Shown one piece after another: positions 17,079 through 25,615 of a stretch of 64,000 nucleotides of DNA. The position numbers and the translations under genes are program-made. The stretch spans positions 248,001 through 312,000 of the forward strand of contig NZ_JAMQOQ010000004.1 in the NCBI RefSeq assembly GCF_031624635.1, written 5' to 3'. The DNA is from Halogeometricum sp. S3BR5-2 (lineage in GTDB: Archaea; Halobacteriota; Halobacteria; Halobacteriales; Haloferacaceae). Under the pieces are notes generated by a model. The model was not told the origin of the DNA. It saw only the letters and a program-made list of their open reading frames with translations, and did not search any database. Numbering within the stretch: position 1 is the stretch's first letter; each line of letters opens with the position of its first letter.

Positions 17079-19382
17079 TCAGTCCGAGTTCGCCGTCTCG
17101 GAGTTCGAGTCGCTTGTCTCCGCGGCCGCGTTGGCGAAGAACTCCTCTCTGCTCTCGGCAGCCCCCTCGAGCGGTTCGCTGTCCCAGTAGCGGTGGTTCG
17201 GGTCCTCGCGGAAGCAGGCCGCCTTCCCGTCGCCGCCGTCGACGTCCTCGAGCGTCGGGTGCTCCTCGCGGCACGCCTCGCGCGCGACCGGACACCGCGT
17301 GTGGAAGCGACACCCGGACGGCGGGTTCACCGGGTCCGGAACGTCTATCTGCCGTATCGGCGGCTCCTCGGCCTCCATCGCGTCCAAGTCGAGGTTCGGC
17401 GTCGCCCACCGCAGCACCTCCGTGTAGGGGTGTCGCGGGTCGTGGATGAGACGCTCCGCGGTGCCTATCTCGACGATTTCGCCGAGGTACATCACCGCGA
17501 TGCGCCCGTCGCCGTGTTCGGCGAAGTACCGCGCGTTCGAGAGGTCGTGACTGATGAACAGGAACGAGGTGTCGAACTCCTCCTGCAGTTCGAGCATCAG
17601 GTCCATTATCTCGATGCGCAGCGATACGTCGACGGCGCTGATGGCCTCGTCGGCGAGAATGGCGTTCGGATTCATCAACAGCGCCCGCGCGAGGACGACG
17701 CGTTGCTTCTCGCCACCCGACAGTTGGTGCGGGTAGCGTTCGAGGAAGTCGCCCGCCGGCGTCATCCCGACGCGCTCCAACAGCGAGTGCATCCGCTCGC
17801 GTCGTTCGGCCTGGCTGATGTTCGGATGCGTGTGCCGCAGCGGTTCCGAGAGGATGTTTACGATGCGGCGGTTGGGGTTGAGCGCGCTTCCGGGGTCCTG
17901 GTGGATGATCTGGAGGGCGCGGCGAATCTCCTCGTGGGTGATTTCGACGTCACCCTCGCCGTCCTTCGCCTCCCAGATGTCCTGTCCCCGGTACCGTATC
18001 GACCCGCCGGTCGGACGCTGCAGACCGATCATCGTCTTCCCGAGCGTCGTCTTCCCGCATCCGGACTCGCCGAGCAGACAGACGAGGTCCTGCTCTTCGA
18101 TGTCCAGCGAGATGCCGTCGACGGCGCGGACGACGCTCGCGTCGCTCCGGAACCGGTCGAGCAATCCCTGCTCCTTCTCGAAGTGGACCTCCACGTCGTC
18201 CAGCGAGAGTAGGGGGGTCTCTCCCGGGCGGGTCGCTCCGCCGCCCGTGGCCCCCGGCCCGGACCCGGATCCGGATTCGCCCCCGGGAACCTGTCCGTCC
18301 TCGATGGTCGCGGCGTCCTCACCGAAGTTGAGCGGAATCTCTTCTTGTGCCTCCTGCCAGTGGTGGCAGGCGGTGCGGTGGGTGCCGCCGTCGCCGACGG
18401 CCGCCAGCGGCGGGTCGACCTCCCGGCACTCGTCGGTGGCGAGCGGACACCGCGGGTGGTACCGGCAGCCCTGCGGCACGTTCACCGGCGCCGGCCCCTC
18501 GCCCTCGATGGGTTGCATCTCCTCCAGCGGCGCGTCGAGGTTCGGCGTCGCGTTCAGCAGCGCCCTCGTGTACGGGTGGGCGGAGTCGCCGATGATCTCG
18601 TCTCGCGGACCGATCTCGGCGAACTGGAACGCGTAGATGATGGCCATCCGGTCGGCCAGGGAGGCGATGAGCGGCAGGTCGTGCGTGATGAAGATGATGG
18701 TGAGGTCGTACTGGCTCTGCAGGTCGTCGAGCAGTTGTAGAATCGACCGCTGCATCAGCAGGTCCAGCGCCGCGGTCGGTTCGTCCATCACCAGCACTTC
18801 CGGGTCGAGCACCATGCTCAGGGCGATGAGCGCCCGTTGTTGCATGCCGCCCGATAGCTCGTGCGGGTAGGAGTCGAGCACCCGGTTCGGTTCGAGGTAG
18901 AGGTTCTCCAGGAGTTCCCGCGCGAAGTCGAGTCCCTCGGAGACGTTCTTGTCGTGCGCCTTCAGCGTCTCCTCGAAGTGGGCGCTGATCTTCATCGTCG
19001 GGTTGAACGAACTCATCGCCCCCTGGAACACCATCGACACCTCCTCCCAGCGGAACTTGCGGAGTTCCTCGTCGGAGAGTTCGAGCACGTCGACCGAACT
19101 CCCGTCTTCGCGGTTGTAGGTTATCTGTCCCGTCAGGAGGCCCGGGTCCGGCACGGCGTCCATGAGCGCCGACGCGAACATGGACTTGCCCGACCCCGAC
19201 TCGCCGACGATGCCGAGCACCTCGTGGCGGTCGATGTCGACGTTCACGTCCTCCATGACGTACGTGTCGCCGCCGCTGTAGGTGACGTGCGCGTCCCGTA
19301 CCTCCAAGATGGGGTCGTTGACGACCCCTTGCGATGCCGCGTCGTCGGTCGCTGACGTGTTCGTGTCTGTGTTGGTTGCCAT
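17079..19382 (-). CDS. Fused double ABC ATPase of Dpp/Opp-type transporter
   Basis: A 767-residue protein that joins the two ATPases usually made separately (DppD and DppF). Domain 1 has Walker A at residues 60-67 (GESGSGKS), signature LSGGMQQR at 176-183 and MDEPTAALD. A Gly-rich linker spans about 362-388. Domain 2 has Walker A at 438-445 (GESGCGKT), signature LSGGEKQR at 554-561 and ADEAISAVD. Each half ends in an oligopeptide-type C-terminal region with a Cys cluster (GCRYHPRCP and GCRFHTRCP). It powers the permease pair encoded immediately upstream, six bases away. In this setting the cargo is probably xylo-oligosaccharide or aldouronate rather than peptide. Confidence 0.94.
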   Translation of the reverse strand: MATNTDTNTSATDDAASQGVVNDPILEVRDAHVTYSGGDTYVMEDVNVDIDRHEVLGIVGESGSGKSMFASALMDAVPDPGLLTGQITYNREDGSSVDVLELSDEELRKFRWEEVSMVFQGAMSSFNPTMKISAHFEETLKAHDKNVSEGLDFARELLENLYLEPNRVLDSYPHELSGGMQQRALIALSMVLDPEVLVMDEPTAALDLLMQRSILQLLDDLQSQYDLTIIFITHDLPLIASLADRMAIIYAFQFAEIGPRDEIIGDSAHPYTRALLNATPNLDAPLEEMQPIEGEGPAPVNVPQGCRYHPRCPLATDECREVDPPLAAVGDGGTHRTACHHWQEAQEEIPLNFGEDAATIEDGQVPGGESGSGSGPGATGGGATRPGETPLLSLDDVEVHFEKEQGLLDRFRSDASVVRAVDGISLDIEEQDLVCLLGESGCGKTTLGKTMIGLQRPTGGSIRYRGQDIWEAKDGEGDVEITHEEIRRALQIIHQDPGSALNPNRRIVNILSEPLRHTHPNISQAERRERMHSLLERVGMTPAGDFLERYPHQLSGGEKQRVVLARALLMNPNAILADEAISAVDVSLRIEIMDLMLELQEEFDTSFLFISHDLSNARYFAEHGDGRIAVMYLGEIVEIGTAERLIHDPRHPYTEVLRWATPNLDLDAMEAEEPPIRQIDVPDPVNPPSGCRFHTRCPVAREACREEHPTLEDVDGGDGKAACFREDPNHRYWDSEPLEGAAESREEFFANAAAETSDSNSETANSD

Positions 19383-19388
19383 GTTATA

Positions 19389-20414
19389 TCATACCCACGT
19401 GGACGTGGATTCGTTCTCGCCCTCTTCGTCGACGGACTCGGACTCGCCGGTCAACCGGGTGCGCACCCGGGGGTTGAAGATGCGGTCCATCCCCTGACTC
19501 ACGAGGATGAGACCGAAGGCGAGTCCGACGATGGCGACGATGGGGACGAGCAGCCAGTGGAGCGCCTGCATCGTGAACAGGCCGCCCTGGTTGTACGCGT
19601 TGTTCAGCGTGACGCCCCAGTTCTGACCCGTGTACGGCAGCACGCCGATGAAGTACAGGCCGACCGAGGCGAAGATGGTGTACCGCGCGGCGAGCACGAA
19701 GTTGACCATCACGTACGGCATGATGTTGGGCAGGACGTCTTTGAGGATGATCCTGGACGTCCCCGTACCCATCGTGCGTGCGGCCTCGACGTAGCTCGCC
19801 TCCCGAATCGACAGCACTTGCGAGCGGATGGAGCGCCCCAGCCCCGCCCAGTAGTTGATGGTGAGTATCATCCCGAGGAAGATGGGGTTCTCCGGGCTGA
19901 ACGTGATGGCGAGGATGATGACGAGCGGGAGCCCCGGAATCGCCATGAAGAAGTCCGAGACGGACGTGATGACGGTGTCGATGGCGCCGCCTTTGTACCC
20001 GGAGACGGTACCGACGAGGACGGCGATGCCGGTGGCCCAGACGCCGCCGGCGAGCACCATCAGCAGGATGAACGGCGTCGAGTCGATGATGAGTGCGAGC
20101 AGGTCGACGCCCGACTGGGTCGTCCCGAGCGGGTACGCCCAGTTCTGGAACGGCGGGAGGAGTCGCTCGGCCTGACTGGGTGAGGGGTCGCGCCACAGAC
20201 CGAGAATCTCGACGAGCGCCATGAGCAGGTAGACGCTGAGGATGACGATGCCGATGCGGGTGCGCCGGTCGGACCACGCGACGGCCGCGGGTTCGTACAC
20301 CGAGTGACGGTAGAACTCTTCGAGCCGGTCGCGGCGGCTCATCTCGACCGACGACGACTCGGAGCGCCAGTCGATATCGTCCGAGGAGGACGAGGAGTCC
20401 GCCTCAGTAGCCAT
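19389..20414 (-). CDS. ABC transporter permease, DppC type
   Basis: A 341-residue permease with a hydrophilic Ser/Asp-rich N-terminal segment, one isolated N-terminal membrane helix (IGIVILSVYLLMALVEI), then a binding-protein-dependent transport domain of about five helices. The EAA-like cytoplasmic loop is at REASYVEAARTMGTGTSRII. The ATG at 20414 overlaps the upstream DppB-like gene by 11 bases; a GTG at 20423 is the alternative. It pairs with the DppB-type protein and the fused ATPase to make a complete importer with the binding protein at 21433-23247. Confidence 0.93.
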   Translation of the reverse strand: MATEADSSSSSDDIDWRSESSSVEMSRRDRLEEFYRHSVYEPAAVAWSDRRTRIGIVILSVYLLMALVEILGLWRDPSPSQAERLLPPFQNWAYPLGTTQSGVDLLALIIDSTPFILLMVLAGGVWATGIAVLVGTVSGYKGGAIDTVITSVSDFFMAIPGLPLVIILAITFSPENPIFLGMILTINYWAGLGRSIRSQVLSIREASYVEAARTMGTGTSRIILKDVLPNIMPYVMVNFVLAARYTIFASVGLYFIGVLPYTGQNWGVTLNNAYNQGGLFTMQALHWLLVPIVAIVGLAFGLILVSQGMDRIFNPRVRTRLTGESESVDEEGENESTSTWV

Positions 20415-21402
20415 CCGAATCACCTGCGCTGATGCGCGGGTCGATGAGACCGTACGTCAGGTCGGCCACGTAGACGGCGACCACGAGCGTGACCGTGATG
20501 ATGAGGAAACAGCCCATCATCAGCGGGTAGTCGTTGGCCTGGACCGCCGAGATGAGGTAGTAGCCGAGACCGGGGTAGGAGAATATCTGTTCGAGGACGA
20601 CGGTGCCCCCGAGACGGAAGCCGATGAGCAGCAAGAGTCCGGTGTACATGGGGAGAATAGCGTTCTTCGCGACGTACCGAGTGGCGATGCGGCTGTCCGA
20701 GAGCCCGCGGAGGCGCGCGACCTCGACGTACTCCTCGCCGAGCACTTGAATTCCGTTCCCGCGCATGTTGAGCGCGGTGGAGCCGATACCGCCGATGGTG
20801 AACGAGAGGATGGGAAGCGCCGCGTGGTGGAGCACGCTCGCTACGTACTCCACGCTGAGAGACGCCTCGACCCCCCTGTCGACCGCGTTCCCCGTCGGAA
20901 ACATGTTCAGCTGGAAGGCGAGGAAGAACAGGAAGACGACCGCGAAGATGTAGTAGGGAACCGCCATCAGGAAGATAGAGCTTCCCGAGGCCATCTGGTC
21001 GAAGGTGGAGCCTTCCCAGTACGCCTGCACGGCGCCGATCAGAACCCCGATGACGAACATCAACACGGTGGACGTCACGACGAGGAAGATGGTCCACGGG
21101 ATAGCGCGGGCGAGAACCTCCATCACAGGTTGGTTGAGCGAGATAGATCGCCCCAGATCCAACTGAGCGACGCCGACGAGATAGTCGAGGTACTGCTGCC
21201 AGAGCGGAGCGTCCGGCCGGATGTTCTGCAGGGCCTCGATGCGTGCGTTGACCTGCTCGACCGGAACCCCCTGCCGGATGAGCTGGATTCTGAGCTGGGT
21301 GAACGGCCCGCCCGGGAGCAGTCGGATGAGCCCGAAGGTAAGCGTCGCGACGGCGAGAACGGTCAGCGGAATCCTGAGCGTGCGTCGGAGATAGTAGTTC
21401 AT
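20404..21402 (-). CDS. ABC transporter permease, DppB type
   Basis: A 332-residue permease starting MNYYLRRTLRIPLTVLAV, with an N-terminal membrane helix, a periplasmic segment and a BPD_transp_1 core of about five helices. The EAA-type loop is visible as GEEYVEVARLRGLSDSRIA, and the family hallmark ENIFSYPG-like segment appears as EQIFSYPGLGYYL. Its 3' end overlaps the DppC-like gene and its start is 30 bases after the binding protein gene, so all four transporter genes are one transcription unit. Confidence 0.94.
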   Translation of the reverse strand: MNYYLRRTLRIPLTVLAVATLTFGLIRLLPGGPFTQLRIQLIRQGVPVEQVNARIEALQNIRPDAPLWQQYLDYLVGVAQLDLGRSISLNQPVMEVLARAIPWTIFLVVTSTVLMFVIGVLIGAVQAYWEGSTFDQMASGSSIFLMAVPYYIFAVVFLFFLAFQLNMFPTGNAVDRGVEASLSVEYVASVLHHAALPILSFTIGGIGSTALNMRGNGIQVLGEEYVEVARLRGLSDSRIATRYVAKNAILPMYTGLLLLIGFRLGGTVVLEQIFSYPGLGYYLISAVQANDYPLMMGCFLIITVTLVVAVYVADLTYGLIDPRISAGDSDGY

Positions 21403-21432
21403 ATTGGTGGATAGTGTCGGGTGGTCACGCGG

Positions 21433-23247
21433 CTATTGCTTGTACTGCAGTTCGCCCTCGTGGACCCACCAGAACGGCGGCCACTTGACGCGTCGGTTGG
21501 TGCTTCCCTCGGCGGCGACCGTCCAGTCGTCGTTCGTGACCCACGACTGCTCGAACTTCGAGACGATTCCGAGGAACGGCAGTTCGATGTGGTTGTGCCA
21601 CGCCGACTGCTGGACGTACTGTCTCGCCTCCTCGTCGTTGGGCTGCCGGGCGATCTGTTTCGTCACTTCGAGCGGGTTGATCGTCATCTCGCCGCCGCCG
21701 CGGGCGGGAATCGTCTGCTCGGACTCGGCCTTCTCGCGGTAGCCGTGACCGCCGCCGATGTCGGTCGCCCACAGCTGGTAGTACAGCGGGAAGTAGGGGA
21801 ACGCCGAGCGCGACCCGCCCGGCAGCCAGTAGAGGCTTCCCATCGTGAAGTTGCTGTTCGAGTACTGGCTGAACCAGTCGTTCGTCGGCCGGGTGCTGAT
21901 GGAGAAGTCGAAGCCGAACTCGTTGAGTTGGCTGACGACCGTCTGCGTCATCGTCGTCCAGTCGGTCCAGCCAGCCGGCGAGTAGTACTCCCCGCCGATC
22001 GTTCCGCCGTCCTCGCTCTGCCACTTTCCGCCCTGCTTGGAGTAGCCGGCCTCCTCCATGAGCTGCGTCGCCTGCTCGGTGTTCGTGGACTCGGGACCGT
22101 ACGTCTCGAAGTCGTCGAACCAGTCGCCCAGCCACGACTCCTGGTCGCGCGGCGCGATGCCGCAGGGCGTCGGCGTGACGAACTTCGTGCGCGGTCCGGC
22201 GTTTTCGACGACGGCCTGCCGGTCGACGACGTGCGCGACGGCCTGCCGAACCGCTCGGTTCCCGAAGTCGGGGTCGTTGTGGTTGAAGACGATACCGTAA
22301 CCCCACTTGGCCGGAATGTTGACCTCCACGACGTTGTCCGGGAAGCGGTCCGCTATCTCCGGGGGCGTGAACAGGCTCGTCGCCGCGTCGACTTCGCTCC
22401 CGGAGATGAGCGCCTGGTGCTGGGCGGTGTTCCCGCCGTAGCTCTCGATGAGGTAGGTGCCGAAGTTGACGTTGTCGGACTTGTAGAACTGCGGGTTGCG
22501 TTCGAACTCGAACGCCTGCTGGTCTTTGTTCACGAACGAGAACATCCCGCTCGCCACGGGGTCTTCCCACGCCCACTGCAGGAACGCCGAGGCCTCCTGG
22601 TCCAGCCACTGCTCGTGCGTCTCCGCCTTCGTGTCGATGAAGAAATTCGTCAGCTCGAACTTGACGATCTGCGGGTTCGTCGGCCCCGAGAGCATCAGCT
22701 TGGCCGTGTGGTCGTCGACAATTTCGTAGTCGTCCACGTAGCCCCAGAGGGAGCTTCCCGTCTTCTGGGCCAGTTGGATCTGGACCTCGAAGTCCTCGGT
22801 CGTCCACTCGTCGCCGTTGTCCCACATGAGGTCGTCCCGGAAGGTCAGCGTGACCTCTTGATCCTGTATCTGGAGGTCGGAGAGCGCGCCCATCAGGAAC
22901 TCCTGCTCGTTGAACGAGTACTTCAGATACGGTGCGAACACCGCTCGGCCGGCGGGCCAACTGAAGTTCTGCGTCGCAGAGGAGTTGAAGTGCAGGTCGA
23001 CCGGGTTCCCCGTGTAGGCGTTGACGAACGTCGCGTCCGCCACGGAACCGCCCGAAGAACCGTCCGTCCCGGCGTCGGTACCCCCGGAGCCGCCGGAGCC
23101 GCCGGTTCCGGCTTCGCCCTCTCCCTCGCCACCGTCGCCGCCCGAACAGCCGGCGAGCGCGGCCAGGCCCGACGCGCCCGCCGCCGCCAGCATCCGCCGC
23201 CGGCTGATTGTTCTGTCGTACTCGCCACGCCCGCTCCTGGATGACAT
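21433..23247 (-). CDS. Extracytoplasmic binding protein of Dpp/Opp-type ABC transporter (paralogue 2)
   Basis: A 604-residue SBP_bac_5 lipoprotein with a twin-arginine motif (ISRRRML) and a lipobox ending LAGC (Cys34), then a Gly/Ser/Thr-rich linker. It is the first gene of a complete transporter operon (binding protein, DppB, DppC, fused ATPase) and is divergent from the GH67 alpha-glucuronidase gene. It closely matches the binding protein at 5368-7185 over its entire length, with the N-terminal linker the most different part. The tight link to GH67 suggests the ligand is a glucuronic-acid-decorated xylo-oligosaccharide, by inference. Confidence 0.93.
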   Translation of the reverse strand: MSSRSGRGEYDRTISRRRMLAAAGASGLAALAGCSGGDGGEGEGEAGTGGSGGSGGTDAGTDGSSGGSVADATFVNAYTGNPVDLHFNSSATQNFSWPAGRAVFAPYLKYSFNEQEFLMGALSDLQIQDQEVTLTFRDDLMWDNGDEWTTEDFEVQIQLAQKTGSSLWGYVDDYEIVDDHTAKLMLSGPTNPQIVKFELTNFFIDTKAETHEQWLDQEASAFLQWAWEDPVASGMFSFVNKDQQAFEFERNPQFYKSDNVNFGTYLIESYGGNTAQHQALISGSEVDAATSLFTPPEIADRFPDNVVEVNIPAKWGYGIVFNHNDPDFGNRAVRQAVAHVVDRQAVVENAGPRTKFVTPTPCGIAPRDQESWLGDWFDDFETYGPESTNTEQATQLMEEAGYSKQGGKWQSEDGGTIGGEYYSPAGWTDWTTMTQTVVSQLNEFGFDFSISTRPTNDWFSQYSNSNFTMGSLYWLPGGSRSAFPYFPLYYQLWATDIGGGHGYREKAESEQTIPARGGGEMTINPLEVTKQIARQPNDEEARQYVQQSAWHNHIELPFLGIVSKFEQSWVTNDDWTVAAEGSTNRRVKWPPFWWVHEGELQYKQ

Positions 23248-23316
23248 AACATGTCATTCTTGTCCATAATGGTTCATAAGTATTGTGGATCATCGTTAAA
23301 GCGGTTCCCTGAACCG
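23241..23316. promoter_or_regulatory. Divergent promoter/operator region, binding protein and GH67 genes
   Basis: On the minus strand AATACTTATG (23275-23284) lies 28-37 bases before the binding-protein ATG and is a plausible TATA element. A perfect 7-base inverted repeat with a 3-base gap (23241-23247 and 23251-23257, ATGACAT/ATGTCAT) covers the start codon. A second one, CGGTTC (23302-23307) and GAACCG (23311-23316), lies upstream of the TATA element. The second resembles the GGTTTC/GAAACC palindrome upstream of the paralogous gene at 7219-7230. Confidence 0.45.
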
Positions 23317-23437
23317 GAGTGGCGGCCCTCTCTCGCCCTCCAGCCTTCTCGACCGCTTTCCGTTCGCCCGTCCCCGTCGACGATTCTGACCATCACCATG
23401 GTTTTATTCGACGCCGACGAGTCGACGGTCGCACCCG

Positions 23438-25504
23438 ATGAACGACTACGACGACTGCTGGCTCCGGTACGACCGCGCGGACGCGGACCGCCTCGACTCG
23501 TACCGCCGACTGTGTCGACACGCGTACGTCGCCGAGAAGTCCCCCGAACTGAGCGCGGTTCGCGACGAACTCCGGCGGGCGATTCCGGGCCTCCTCGGTG
23601 AGGACCCGCACCTCTGGCAGCACCCGCCGTCGACGGCCGGGGGGTTCCTCGCTATCGGTACGCCCGACGATATGCGGATGGTCGCCGACTCGGTGCCGGT
23701 CGACGAGGTCGAGCGTCTGACCGACGGCGGGTTCCTCCTCCGGACCGTCGAGTGGGAGGGTCAGCGCTGCGTCGTCGTCACCGCTCCGACGGACCGAGGG
23801 CTGGTGTACGGCACCTTCCACCTCCTCCGACTGATGAGCGTCGGCGACCCCGTCGACGACCTCGACGTCCGCGAGGAACCGACGTACGCCAACCGACTCC
23901 TGAACCAGTGGGACACGCCGTTCCACCGGTCGGTCGAGCGGGGGTACGGCGGCGAGTCCATCTTCGACTGGGAGCGGCTTCCCGACCTGCGGGAGCGATA
24001 CGAGGACTACGCCCGGTTGCTCGCCTCGGTGGGAATCAACGGCGTCGTGCTCAACAACGTCAACACGGAGAAGCCGCCGCGACCGAGCGCCGGCGAGGCG
24101 TTCGACGCGTTCGAGGGCTGGCAGTTGCTGGAGTCGGGACGGCTGGAGGCGATGACCGGACTCGTCTCTGTCTTCCGGCGGTACGGCATCCGGACGTACC
24201 TCTCGGTGAACTTCGCCTCGCCGATGCTCGTCGGCGGCCTCGACACCGCCGACCCCCTCGACGACGAGGTCCGCGAGTGGTGGCGAGAGAAGGCCGACGA
24301 GGTGTACGACCTGATACCCGACTTCGGCGGCTTCCTCGTCAAGGCCGACTCCGAGGGGCAACCCGGTCCGTACGACTACGACCGCGACCACGTCGACGGG
24401 GCGAACGCCATCGCGGCGGCGTTGGACCCGCACAACGGACGCCTCTGGTGGCGCGCGTTCGTCTACGGTTCCCACGAGGACCGCGCGGTGCAGGCGTACG
24501 ACACCTTCGAACCGCTTGACGGCGAGTTCGCGGACAACGTCACCGTGCAGGTGAAGAACGGCCCCATCGACTTCCAGCCCAGAGAGCCGGTGTCGACGCT
24601 GTTCGGCGCGATGCCGGAGACGGACCTCGGACTGGAGTTCCAGATAACCGGCGAGTACACCGGACAGGGCGTCCACGCGACGTACCACCTCCCCATGTGG
24701 GAGGAGGTCTTCGAGTTCGACACGCACGCCGACGGTCAGGGAACGCCGGTGAAGTCACTGTTCCGCGGCGACGGCGAGGGCGTCGTCGGCGTCGGCAGCG
24801 TCGGCGAGGACGACACGTGGACCGGTCACTACCTGATGCAGTCGAACCTGTACGCGTTCGGGCGCACCGTCTGGGACCCCGACCGCTCCGTGGAGGAGAT
24901 AACGGACGAGTGGGTCAGACAGACGTTCGGCGCCGACGAAGCCGTCGTCGACGCCGTCTCCGAGATTCTCCGCGACTCCTGGGAGGCGTGCATCGACTAC
25001 GAGACGGGTGGCCTCGGACTGATGCACATGATGTACAACGGCGAGGCCTTGCTCGAAAACCACTACGACCCGTCGCCGGGGGAGTGGCCCGGCTACCACG
25101 GCGTCACCGAGGACGGCGTCGGCGTCGACCGGACGAGCGGGGGGAGCGGGTACGCCCCGCAGTACCGCGACCCGGTCGCGGAGCGCTACGAGTCCGTCGA
25201 GACCTGTCCCGAGGAACTCCTCCTGTTCTTCCATCACCTCCCCTGGGAGCACGAACTCTCCGACGGGACGACCGTCGTCCAGCGACTCTACGACAACCTG
25301 TTCGCGGGCGTCGAAGAAGTCGAGCGACTGCGCGACCTGTGGCGCACGTTGGAGGGCCGGGTGGACGAAAAGCGGTATCGTCACGTCTCCGAGCGGTTCG
25401 ACGAGCAGGTGGCGCAGGCGAAGCGCTGGCGGGACACGCTCGCCCACTACTTCTACGACCACGCCGGCATCCCCGACGAAGCGGGTCGAGTTCCGAACCG
25501 GTAG
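23438..25504 (+). CDS. Alpha-glucuronidase, GH67
   Basis: A 688-residue family 67 alpha-glucuronidase, which removes (4-O-methyl)glucuronic acid from the non-reducing-end xylose of short xylo-oligosaccharides. The general acid is Glu306 in VKADSEGQPGP; the base pair is Asp378 in KNGPIDFQPREP and Glu406 in FQITGEYTGQ, matching the Geobacillus and Cellvibrio enzymes. The N-terminal domain, TIM barrel (LNQWDTPFHRSVERGYGG) and C-terminal helical domain are all present at normal length. There is no signal peptide, so the substrate must be imported, which fits the divergent ABC operon next door. The ATG at 23438 gives the expected N-terminus. Confidence 0.95.
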   Translation: MNDYDDCWLRYDRADADRLDSYRRLCRHAYVAEKSPELSAVRDELRRAIPGLLGEDPHLWQHPPSTAGGFLAIGTPDDMRMVADSVPVDEVERLTDGGFLLRTVEWEGQRCVVVTAPTDRGLVYGTFHLLRLMSVGDPVDDLDVREEPTYANRLLNQWDTPFHRSVERGYGGESIFDWERLPDLRERYEDYARLLASVGINGVVLNNVNTEKPPRPSAGEAFDAFEGWQLLESGRLEAMTGLVSVFRRYGIRTYLSVNFASPMLVGGLDTADPLDDEVREWWREKADEVYDLIPDFGGFLVKADSEGQPGPYDYDRDHVDGANAIAAALDPHNGRLWWRAFVYGSHEDRAVQAYDTFEPLDGEFADNVTVQVKNGPIDFQPREPVSTLFGAMPETDLGLEFQITGEYTGQGVHATYHLPMWEEVFEFDTHADGQGTPVKSLFRGDGEGVVGVGSVGEDDTWTGHYLMQSNLYAFGRTVWDPDRSVEEITDEWVRQTFGADEAVVDAVSEILRDSWEACIDYETGGLGLMHMMYNGEALLENHYDPSPGEWPGYHGVTEDGVGVDRTSGGSGYAPQYRDPVAERYESVETCPEELLLFFHHLPWEHELSDGTTVVQRLYDNLFAGVEEVERLRDLWRTLEGRVDEKRYRHVSERFDEQVAQAKRWRDTLAHYFYDHAGIPDEAGRVPNR

Positions 25505-25511
25505 GCCGCAG

Positions 25512-25528
25512 GCGGCGACGCCGCGCCC
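25512..25528 (+). terminator. Weak hairpin after the GH67 gene
   Basis: GCGGC (25512-25516) and GCCGC (25520-25524) flank GAC, followed by a C/T-rich run. It begins eight bases after the GH67 stop codon and could be a terminator, but haloarchaeal terminators are mainly T-runs, so this is tentative. Confidence 0.25.
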
Positions 25529-25571
25529 CTTTCATCTAGACCGTCTGTTATCTCAGATACTCGACTAGTTC

Positions 25572-25598
25572 CTCACAATTATATAACACGGTTGTGAG
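25572..25598 (+). promoter_or_regulatory. TATA box flanked by a 7-base inverted repeat, secreted GH10 gene
   Basis: The sequence TTATATAA (25579-25586) lies about 33 bases before the ATG at 25616. It is bracketed by a perfect inverted repeat, CTCACAA at 25572-25578 and TTGTGAG at 25592-25598, with 13 bases between the arms. A dimeric repressor bound there would cover the TATA box, so this is a good operator candidate. The direct repeat TCTCAGA also occurs on both sides (near 25551 and 25599). Confidence 0.6.
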
Positions 25599-25615
25599 TC
25601 TCAGAAGCGCAGCTA

